From Desulfobulbaceae bacterium UBA5628 (GTDB taxonomy: Bacteria; Desulfobacterota; Desulfobulbia; Desulfobulbales; Desulfurivibrionaceae): DNA of 12,856 bases. Shown one piece after another: positions 7,317-12,856 of this stretch. The position numbers and the translations under genes were made by a program. The DNA lies in NCBI GenBank assembly GCA_002421565.1, contig DIKC01000073.1:1-12856 (forward strand). The letters are read 5' to 3'. Position 1 is the first letter of the stretch. Each line of letters starts with the position of its first letter. Under the pieces are notes generated by a model. It was not told the origin of the DNA and made no database searches. It saw only the letters and a list, made by a program, of their open reading frames with translations.

Positions 7317-7345
7317 TTGCCGGAAAGAACGGCCCGTTGTATAGT
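7317..7345 (+). promoter_or_regulatory. Candidate sigma70 promoter of the peroxidase-EAL operon
   Basis: TTGCCG (7317-7322) and TATAGT (7340-7345) are spaced by 17 bases. This uses the same -35 hexamer and spacing as the toxin-antitoxin promoter in this window. Initiation near 7352 would leave a leader of about 55 nt containing a hairpin. The -35 is embedded in the right arm of the CCGGC/GCCGG inverted repeat. Confidence 0.42.
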
Positions 7346-7357
7346 GATCCGGCTTCA

Positions 7358-7382
7358 CCGGGCAAGCTTAATGCCTGCCCGG
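7358..7382 (+). other. Leader hairpin ahead of the peroxidase gene
   Basis: CCGGGCA (7358-7364) and TGCCCGG (7376-7382) form a 7-bp GC-rich stem with an 11-base loop, located just after the predicted transcription start and 25 bases before the ATG. No T-run follows, so it is not a typical terminator. It could stabilise the mRNA 5' end or be bound by a regulator; nothing more can be said. Confidence 0.4.
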
Positions 7383-7407
7383 ACAGCGGCGAGCAGAGGG
7401 GAAAAAA

Positions 7408-8421
7408 ATGCTGTTATCCGAAGTTACCGAACACAAACAGCGGCGGTTGGCCGTCGCCCTCCTGTTGCTGGGGGCGCTCCTGGCCACGGCATTGGCGGCG
7501 GCAACGGTGCTGGCCGACGAACCGATCGCCCCCCTGCCCCAGGCCGTTGACTACGACGAAGCCAAGGCCCGTCTGGGGCAACGGCTGTTCAGCGATCCCT
7601 TGCTCTCCCTGGATCGCACCATTTCCTGCGCCTCCTGCCACGATCTGGCCGCCGGCGGCGACGATTCCCGGCCGGTTTCCCTGGGAATCATGGGCCGTAG
7701 CGGCGTGGTCAACTCGCCCACCGTTTTTAACGCCCGCTTCAACTTCCGCCAGTTCTGGAACGGCCGGGCCCGCGACCTTACGGAACAGGCGGCCGGCCCC
7801 CTGCAAGACCCGGTGGAAATGGGGATCACCCCGGCCGAACTGGAAAATCGCCTCAACCGGGAGGCGAGCTACCGGGCCGCCTTTACCGCGGTTTACGGCG
7901 ACGGCCGGATCAGCTTTGCCCGGGTCCTGGATGCCCTGGCCGAATTCCAGAAGGCCCTGGTCACCCCGGACAGCCCCTTTGACCGCTACCTGCGGAACGA
8001 ACAACCCTTGAGCGAACAAGAACTGCGGGGCTATCTCGCCTTCAAGGAACTGGGCTGCGTCACCTGCCACAACGGGATCAACCTGGGCGGCAATTCATAT
8101 CAGAAAATCGGGGTGATCAATCCCTACCGCAATGGAACGGCGGCCGACCATGATTCGCCCCGCGGCGACCGCCAAGCCCTGACCAACGACCCCGCCGACC
8201 GCGATCTTTACAAGGTGCCGACCCTGCGCAACATCGAGCTGACCGCCCCCTATTTCCACGACGGCAGCCGGGCGACCCTGGCCAAGGCCCTGGAGGACAT
8301 GGGCCATTACAACCTGGGACTGAAACTATCCCTGGCCCAGATCCAGGATCTGTTCGTCTTCCTGAAAACCCTTACCGGCCAGCGGCCGGCCATTTTACAG
8401 GCAGGTCCCGATGCGTCTTAA
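7408..8421 (+). CDS. Di-heme cytochrome c peroxidase (CcpA/MauG family)
   Basis: A 337-residue periplasmic protein. A Sec signal or anchor spans about 12-36, followed by two c-heme sites, CASCH (74-78) and CVTCH (217-221), in the spacing typical of bacterial cytochrome c peroxidases. Family signatures include NSPTVFNARFNFRQFWNGRA (102-121), KVPTLRNIELTAPYFHDG (269-286) and DMGHYNLG (297-304), whose Met298 fits the usual axial ligand position. It is expected to reduce H2O2 to water using electrons from small periplasmic c-type cytochromes. The stretch after the first heme reads SLGIMGR, so the histidine present there in some CCPs is absent; this could affect the low-potential heme ligand. GAGGGG precedes the ATG by 7 nt. 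The stop overlaps the next gene by 11 nt. MauG-like oxidation of a protein substrate is the alternative, but overall size and motifs favour CCP. Confidence 0.93.
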   Translation: MLLSEVTEHKQRRLAVALLLLGALLATALAAATVLADEPIAPLPQAVDYDEAKARLGQRLFSDPLLSLDRTISCASCHDLAAGGDDSRPVSLGIMGRSGVVNSPTVFNARFNFRQFWNGRARDLTEQAAGPLQDPVEMGITPAELENRLNREASYRAAFTAVYGDGRISFARVLDALAEFQKALVTPDSPFDRYLRNEQPLSEQELRGYLAFKELGCVTCHNGINLGGNSYQKIGVINPYRNGTAADHDSPRGDRQALTNDPADRDLYKVPTLRNIELTAPYFHDGSRATLAKALEDMGHYNLGLKLSLAQIQDLFVFLKTLTGQRPAILQAGPDAS

Positions 8422-10504
8422 AATCTACCTGACCATCGCCTTTGCCGGCCTGGTTGGCCTCCTTTTCGCCTTTTTCAGCAATCAGGCCAAGGAGCAAACC
8501 GTGGCCCGCCTGACCCTGATGGGGACGGTGAGCGAACTGGAGCGCCACGAACAGGAACTGGCCGGAGAAATTCTCCGCGGCAGTTTCTTTCTCTACCACG
8601 ATTACGACCAGCTCCACGCCATCCTCGCCCGACTCCGGGAAAACCTGGCCCAGACGGAAGATCTCCATCGACAAATCGGGGCCGACCCCGGACAGGCGAT
8701 TCCCACCGCCAGCGGCGCCCTGCTCGCCGCCTACCGGGAAACCGCTACCCGGCGGGAAGAAAAGCTCAACCGTTTTCTCACCGTTAATTCGACCCTCCAG
8801 AATTCCGCCGTCTATATCCCCCGCTTGGGCCGCCAGGCACTGAGCGCCGCCTCGGCCACCCCGGCATACCAGGCCCTGGTGGCCGAACTCACCGCCACCA
8901 TTTACCTGACCCGCAACAGTCTCGATCTGGAACTGCTCCAAAGCCTGGCTCTGCCTTTAGAGCAACTGCGGGCCTACCAACCGCCGACCGGCCCCCTGCG
9001 GGAAATCCACCAGGCCCTGGTGGCCCACGGCGAGGTCTTCCAGGCGCAGTTGCCGCCCTATCGCGACCTGCTCAACGACCTGCTGGCCACGGCCCGCGAC
9101 AACCCCCTGACCGCGATGCACCGCGCCCTGCAAGAGGAGAATAACGCCTGGCTGGGACGGCTCAATCTCCTTTCCTACTCCTTTTTCGCCGCCTTTCTCG
9201 CCTCGGTGCTGATGATCATCGCCCTTTTGATCAAAACCGCCCGGGAAAATCTGACCCTGATCCAACTGCGGGAGGCCCTGACCGTCAACGCCACCACCGA
9301 CCGTCTGACCCAACTGGCCAACCGTTTCGCCTTTGACAACGACCAGGAACAGCTCCGCAAACCGCTGCTGTTTCTGGTCAATATCGACGCCTTCAAGCAT
9401 ATCAACGATCTCTACGGGGTCAGGGCCGGCGATTACGTTTTGACCGCGATCGCCGCCGTCATCGAGCAACTGAAGCCGGAGACCACCTGGGCCAAAAGCT
9501 ACCGCCTGGGCGGCGACGATTTCGGCTTGCTGATCGAGGAACCGGCTGGCTTCAACCGCGATCTCCTGGCCCAGCAACTGCTGGAGGCGGCGGAAAGCGA
9601 GCCCCTCAGATACCGCGAGCAGCCGATCCGGGTTACCATCTCGATCGGCATTTCCAGCCAACGGCCCCTGCTGGAAACCGCCGACATGGTGCTCAAGGAG
9701 GTCAAAAAATCACGCCGCCAGAAATTCCTGATTTACCAGGAAGCCTTCAACCTCCAGGAACGCATTTCCACCAACTTGGGCATCCTCCAGACCGCCCGGC
9801 AGGCCCTGGCAAACGATCAGGTGCTGGCCTACTATCAGCCGATCGTCGATAACCGGAGCGGGGCGGTGGCTAAATACGAATGCCTGGTGCGGCTGCGGGA
9901 TGAAGAGGGCACGGTGCTGTCGCCTTTTGCCTTTCTCGATCTGGTCAAGGAATCCTCCCTCTACCCGGAATTCACCAAGCGAGTGGTGGAGAAAAGCTTT
10001 GCCGCCTTCCGCGATCTGGCTTGCGGCTTTTCGCTCAACCTTGCCATTGCCGATATTCTCGACGACGAGGTGCGGAATTTCATCATCGCCCGGATCACCG
10101 GCCAACCGGAAACCGCCCGCCGCCTGACCTTTGAAATTCTCGAAAACGAGGGGGTGGAAAACGCCGAGATGGTGCAGGCCTTCATCGCCAGGGTCAAGGA
10201 GGCGGGCTGCCAAATCGCGATCGACGACTTCGGAGCGGGCTATTCCAATTTCGCCCACATCCTCAAGCTGTCGGTGGATGCGATCAAGATCGACGCCTCC
10301 CTGATCCGCAACCTGGACCGTGACCCCCAGGCCCGGATCATGGTTCGGACCATCGTTGATTTCTGCCGCCAGCTCCATATCCAGACCGTGGCCGAATTCG
10401 TCCATTCCGCCGAAATTCACGCCATTGTCCGGGAGATGGGGGTTGATTTCTCCCAGGGTTATCACCTGGGCAAACCCGCCCCCACTCCCGAACAGCCGCT
10501 ATAA
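8411..10504 (+). CDS. Membrane GGDEF-EAL protein with variant GGDDF and ECL motifs
   Basis: A 697-residue inner-membrane protein. Membrane segments at about 5-22 and 255-275 enclose an all-helical periplasmic domain whose LRGSFFLYHDYDQLHAILAR stretch (55-74) recalls DAHL sensor domains. GGDEF (about 290-443) carries GGDDF at 367-371 in place of GG(D/E)EF, lacks an RxxD inhibitory site, and has GVRAGD where GHxxGD is usual, so cyclase activity is doubtful. EAL (about 455-690) has ECL at 490-492 but keeps N543, E575, DDFG (605-608), K626, E662 and QGY (682-684), consistent with a working c-di-GMP phosphodiesterase. The ATG lies inside the peroxidase 3' end (11-nt overlap), so the two are co-translated, which suggests a role linked to peroxide or periplasmic redox status. 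The stop overlaps the convergent DUF1566 gene by 6 nt. Catalytic activity is predicted, not shown. Confidence 0.9.
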   Translation: MRLKIYLTIAFAGLVGLLFAFFSNQAKEQTVARLTLMGTVSELERHEQELAGEILRGSFFLYHDYDQLHAILARLRENLAQTEDLHRQIGADPGQAIPTASGALLAAYRETATRREEKLNRFLTVNSTLQNSAVYIPRLGRQALSAASATPAYQALVAELTATIYLTRNSLDLELLQSLALPLEQLRAYQPPTGPLREIHQALVAHGEVFQAQLPPYRDLLNDLLATARDNPLTAMHRALQEENNAWLGRLNLLSYSFFAAFLASVLMIIALLIKTARENLTLIQLREALTVNATTDRLTQLANRFAFDNDQEQLRKPLLFLVNIDAFKHINDLYGVRAGDYVLTAIAAVIEQLKPETTWAKSYRLGGDDFGLLIEEPAGFNRDLLAQQLLEAAESEPLRYREQPIRVTISIGISSQRPLLETADMVLKEVKKSRRQKFLIYQEAFNLQERISTNLGILQTARQALANDQVLAYYQPIVDNRSGAVAKYECLVRLRDEEGTVLSPFAFLDLVKESSLYPEFTKRVVEKSFAAFRDLACGFSLNLAIADILDDEVRNFIIARITGQPETARRLTFEILENEGVENAEMVQAFIARVKEAGCQIAIDDFGAGYSNFAHILKLSVDAIKIDASLIRNLDRDPQARIMVRTIVDFCRQLHIQTVAEFVHSAEIHAIVREMGVDFSQGYHLGKPAPTPEQPL

Positions 10505-11434
10505 GGTGCGGCAGGCGCGGCCGAAACCGCCGGGGATGGTGCCGGAGGCCCAGAAAACGGTGCCCTGCTTGAAGTCGATAAACCAGTAGCCCCCCGGTTT
10601 GCGCTCGTCGGCGAGAAAGATGAAGGGCTGTTCCTTGGAAAAAGCGGGGTCGATCAACAGCCCCTTGCCGTTGCGCTCCGGCCCCAGCAGGGCCAGGCCC
10701 TCTTCCAGGGTGGGCAGCCGCCAGTCGTCAAAACCGGCGAATTTTTCCCGGTTAAGTTGTTCGATGTAGGCGTTGACATGGCGGTAGGTGGTGATATCGC
10801 AACCGCCCCGCTGCCACATTACCCCGCCGACCAGATCGCTCACCGTCAGATCGTCCCGGTTGTCCACCAGATAGCCCTTGAACTTGCCCTCCGGCCGGCG
10901 CTGGCTGTCGTAAAAATCGAATTTGGCCAGCAGCGGCGCCACCTCCTCCTCGCCGACAAAGGCCGGGGCGCGGCGCAGGGCGACCGGAGTCAGGGCGGGC
11001 CGGGGATCATCCTTGCCCGGCAGATCGGTGGCCAGGGATTCCCTGATCTCTTCGGGGAGGGAGGGAATGACCAGGGCCGGATCGCCGCCTTCTAGGACAT
11101 TGGCGATCAGCCATTGTTTGAGGGGCTCATCCACGGTGTAGCTCTTGTCCAGCATCCCCTTGCCCTGGTCGGCGACGCAGGCGTCGATCATCGCTTGGGG
11201 GGCGTCGATCCGGGCCAACACCCGGGCGAATTTCACCCCCCGCTCCATGAGGAGCAGGCGGGCCGGCTCCACCCAGGCGTCGATGTAGAAATAGTAATAG
11301 CGTTCCCGCTTGTTGCGAACCCGCAGCTTGCCGCCCCAGCTTTCAAAAATGCCGAAGGCGTCGGCCGGGGTGATCCGCCAGTCGATATCCACCGATTCCG
11401 GGGCGTCGGCCCCAAGTTTGTCGCGCAGTCCCAT
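10499..11434 (-). CDS. DUF1566 (Lcl_C-type) domain protein
   Basis: A 311-residue protein without a signal peptide or membrane segment. The C-terminal third contains DUF1566/Lcl_C features: GGVMWQRGG (203-211), FAGFDDWRLPTLEEGLALL (232-250) and a closing YWFIDFKQGTVFWASG...RACRTL (283-311). The N-terminal part (1-190) has an aromatic and charged stretch, RERYYYFYIDAWVEPARLLL (43-62), that I do not recognise. DUF1566 domains resemble the formylglycine-generating-enzyme/C-type-lectin fold, but no enzymatic role can be assigned. GGAG 5 nt before the ATG at 11434 fixes the start. The frame is open far upstream to 12826, but that stretch is antisense to the debranching enzyme. It is transcribed divergently from glgX and converges with the EAL gene, overlapping it by 6 nt. 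Function unknown. Confidence 0.83.
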   Translation of the reverse strand: MGLRDKLGADAPESVDIDWRITPADAFGIFESWGGKLRVRNKRERYYYFYIDAWVEPARLLLMERGVKFARVLARIDAPQAMIDACVADQGKGMLDKSYTVDEPLKQWLIANVLEGGDPALVIPSLPEEIRESLATDLPGKDDPRPALTPVALRRAPAFVGEEEVAPLLAKFDFYDSQRRPEGKFKGYLVDNRDDLTVSDLVGGVMWQRGGCDITTYRHVNAYIEQLNREKFAGFDDWRLPTLEEGLALLGPERNGKGLLIDPAFSKEQPFIFLADERKPGGYWFIDFKQGTVFWASGTIPGGFGRACRTL

Positions 11435-11551
11435 GTTTACTCCTTGTGGTTTTGAAATATTTTTAACTGGTTCTATGAGCCTGATTCCGGTTATTATAGG
11501 CATGTTTCGGCTGACCACAACCACTTTTGGCCATTTTCCCAGGGAACGGCG
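11435..11551. other. Divergent intergenic region between the DUF1566 gene and glgX
   Basis: This 117-base gap carries back-to-back promoter candidates: a minus-strand one with a perfect TATAAT and a weaker plus-strand one (TTGAAA 11452-11457, 16 bases, TATGAG 11474-11479). TTGTGGT (11444-11450) and ACCACAA (11514-11520) form a 7-base inverted repeat that encloses both -10 boxes. TTCCCAGGGAA (11536-11546) is a perfect short palindrome over the glgX ribosome site. Confidence 0.5.
11493..11520 (-). promoter_or_regulatory. Promoter of the DUF1566 gene
   Basis: On the minus strand, a consensus TATAAT (11498-11493) is preceded at 16 bases by TTGTGG (11520-11515), a half-matching -35. Initiation near 11486 gives a leader of about 50 nt that ends in AAGGAGTAAAC before the ATG. 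The -35 coincides with one arm of the TTGTGGT/ACCACAA inverted repeat. Confidence 0.55.
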
Positions 11552-12856
11552 ATGAAAAAAAAATCGACCCTTTACGCCACCAGTTGCGGCTCGCCGTTGC
11601 CCCTGGGGGTAAGCCGGACTCCGGTCGGTTTTAATTTTTCCCTCCTCTCCCGCCACGCCGAGGCGGTTTCCCTGGTGCTTTTCCATTCCCACCAGGAAGA
11701 ACCGGTGGCGGAAATCCCCTTTGATTCCCATTATAATAAAACCGGCGATGCCTGGCACATCCTGATTCACGACTTCGACCCCGCCCTCCGCTACGGCTTC
11801 CGCCTGGCCGGCCCCTTTGATCCCACCGGCAGCGGCCACTGGTACCGGCCGGGAAAGGTGCTCCTCGACCCTTACGCCAAGGCCCTCAGCGGCGGCACCG
11901 AGTGGGGCCGGGTCTATCGCCGGGAAGGCCGCAAGCCGGGCGTACTCGGCTCCTTCCAGCGCCGCTGCCTTTATATCGAGGATGATTTCGACTGGGCCGG
12001 CGACCGCCCCCTGAACATCCCGCTCAAGGACACGATCATCTACGAGATGCATGTGCGCGGCTTCACCAGGCACCCCGCTTCCGGGGTCAAGCATCCCGGC
12101 ACTTACCAGGGGATAATCGAAAAAATTCCCTATCTCAAGGAACTGGGGATCACGGCCGTGGAGCTGATGCCGGTGATGGAGTTCAACGAACTGGAAAATA
12201 CCCGGATCAACCCGGCCACCGGCGAAGAACTCAAGAATTTCTGGGGCTACAGCACCCTGGCCTTTTTCGCCCCCAAGGCGGCCTATGCGGTGGACGGCCG
12301 TAACGGCCGGCAGGTGCGGGAATTCAAGGAAATGGTCAAGGCGTTGCACCGGGCCGGGATCGAGGTGATCCTGGACGTGGTCTTCAACCACACCGCCGAG
12401 GGGGGAGCGGATGGGCCGCTGATCAGCTTTCGCGGGATCGACAACACCATCTATTACCTGCTCGATCCCCATAGCCGCGACTATCTCAACTTCTCCGGCT
12501 GCGGCAACACCGTCAACTGCAACCATCCCTGGGTTCGCCACCTGATCCTCGACAGCCTCCGCTACTGGGTGATGGAGATGCACGTGGACGGCTTCCGTTT
12601 CGATCTCGCCTCGATCCTCGGGCGGGGGCCGGACGGCGAGGTGCTGGCCAATCCCCCGATGGTGGAAAAAATCGCGGAAGACCCGATTCTCGCCCATACC
12701 AAGATCATCGCCGAGGCATGGGACGCGGCCGGCCTCTATCAGGTGGGCTCCTTTTCCTCCCACTTCCGCTGGGCCGAGTGGAACGGCCGTTTCCGCGATG
12801 ACGTCCGCGCCTTCATGGCCGGTCATGACGGCATGGTGACCCGGCTTGCCACCCGC
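11552..12856 (+). CDS. glgX: Glycogen-debranching enzyme (GlgX/TreX-type GH13), 3' end outside window
   Basis: Open from ATG at 11552 to the window edge (435 codons, no stop); full-length relatives are about 650-720 residues. Residues about 12-110 fit a CBM48 isoamylase N-terminal domain. The GH13 barrel follows: IIYEMHVRGFTRHP (162-175), region I DVVFNH (275-280), region II GFRFDLAS (347-354) with nucleophile D351 and R349, and region III IAEAW (386-390) with acid/base E388. It should hydrolyse alpha-1,6 branches of glycogen or limit dextrins in the cytoplasm. An AGGG 7 nt before the ATG supports this start. Codons 2-4 form an unbroken run of nine A. It is divergent from the DUF1566 gene. 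GlgX versus TreX specificity, or a bifunctional enzyme, cannot be separated without the C-terminus. Confidence 0.93.
   Translation, partial: MKKKSTLYATSCGSPLPLGVSRTPVGFNFSLLSRHAEAVSLVLFHSHQEEPVAEIPFDSHYNKTGDAWHILIHDFDPALRYGFRLAGPFDPTGSGHWYRPGKVLLDPYAKALSGGTEWGRVYRREGRKPGVLGSFQRRCLYIEDDFDWAGDRPLNIPLKDTIIYEMHVRGFTRHPASGVKHPGTYQGIIEKIPYLKELGITAVELMPVMEFNELENTRINPATGEELKNFWGYSTLAFFAPKAAYAVDGRNGRQVREFKEMVKALHRAGIEVILDVVFNHTAEGGADGPLISFRGIDNTIYYLLDPHSRDYLNFSGCGNTVNCNHPWVRHLILDSLRYWVMEMHVDGFRFDLASILGRGPDGEVLANPPMVEKIAEDPILAHTKIIAEAWDAAGLYQVGSFSSHFRWAEWNGRFRDDVRAFMAGHDGMVTRLATR

Larger units (their letters stand above)
7236..7407. other. Divergent intergenic region between kinase operon and peroxidase gene
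   Basis: This 172-base A+T-richer gap holds the leaders of both divergent units. Visible elements are the kinase ribosome site (GAGGAG on the minus strand), a CCGGC...GCCGG hairpin (7307-7323), a plus-strand promoter candidate (7317-7345), a leader hairpin (7358-7382), and GAGGGG 7 nt before the peroxidase ATG. TTGACA occurs at 7254-7259 on the plus strand but has no good -10 at the proper distance. No FNR-type TTGAT-N4-ATCAA site was seen. Confidence 0.6.

Noticed and set aside
11435..12826. Minus-strand open frame extending the DUF1566 gene upstream by about 460 codons
   Set aside because: It runs antisense through glgX, whose GH13 motifs are intact on the plus strand. The ATG at 11434 has a clear ribosome site and a TATAAT promoter upstream.
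1..12856. CRISPR array, tRNA, rRNA, insertion sequence or phage remnant
   Set aside because: No regularly spaced direct repeats, cloverleaf-like sequence, transposase motif or terminal inverted repeats were seen by reading. A covariance-model and profile search was not possible here.

Overview
The window reads as a GC-rich (roughly 60% G+C by eye) Gram-negative bacterial chromosome segment. Periplasmic signal peptides, a c-type di-heme peroxidase, dCache/GGDEF/EAL signalling proteins and codon use strongly biased to C/G point to a respiratory proteobacterium or Desulfobacterota-type organism. That placement is an inference from gene style only. No rRNA, tRNA, CRISPR array, insertion sequence or phage gene was seen, and no intergenic stretch exceeds about 175 bases.

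Layout, left to right. (1) Bases 1-182 are the C-terminal end of a plus-strand GGDEF protein, with a small hairpin terminator over its stop. (2) Bases 764-191 (minus) hold a toxin-antitoxin pair: a ribbon-helix-helix antitoxin overlapping a MazF-type RNase, with a well-formed promoter covered by two palindromes. (3) Bases 7235-837 (minus) form one tightly coupled operon of four genes: a soluble hybrid histidine kinase (REC-PAS-HisKA-HATPase-REC), a PhnD-like periplasmic binding protein, a membrane dCache-GGDEF diguanylate cyclase, and a membrane GGDEF-EAL-REC protein. The junctions are ATGA, ATGA (by read-through of an internal stop) and TGA-GT-ATG. (4) Bases 7408-10504 (plus) hold a di-heme cytochrome c peroxidase overlapping by 11 nt a membrane GGDEF-EAL protein with GGDDF and ECL variant motifs. 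(5) Bases 11434-10499 (minus) encode a DUF1566-type protein whose end overlaps the preceding gene by 6 nt. (6) From 11552 to the right edge runs a plus-strand glycogen-debranching enzyme (GlgX/TreX type, GH13), cut by the window end.

How it fits together. The minus-strand operon looks like a sensory c-di-GMP module. A periplasmic ligand-binding protein and a dCache receptor could feed an intact GGEEF cyclase with an RxxD inhibitory site. An intact EAL domain on the next protein could remove c-di-GMP, and its C-terminal receiver domain is a natural phosphorylation target for the hybrid kinase at the head of the operon. The divergent peroxidase/EAL pair may tie peroxide handling to the same second messenger. 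These links are inferred from gene order and domains, not demonstrated.

The most notable anomaly is an in-frame TAA in the binding-protein gene. The reading frame beyond it stays open and family-like for 61 codons and ends in a perfect ATGA overlap with the next gene, so the gene was recently intact, is read through, or carries a sequencing error.
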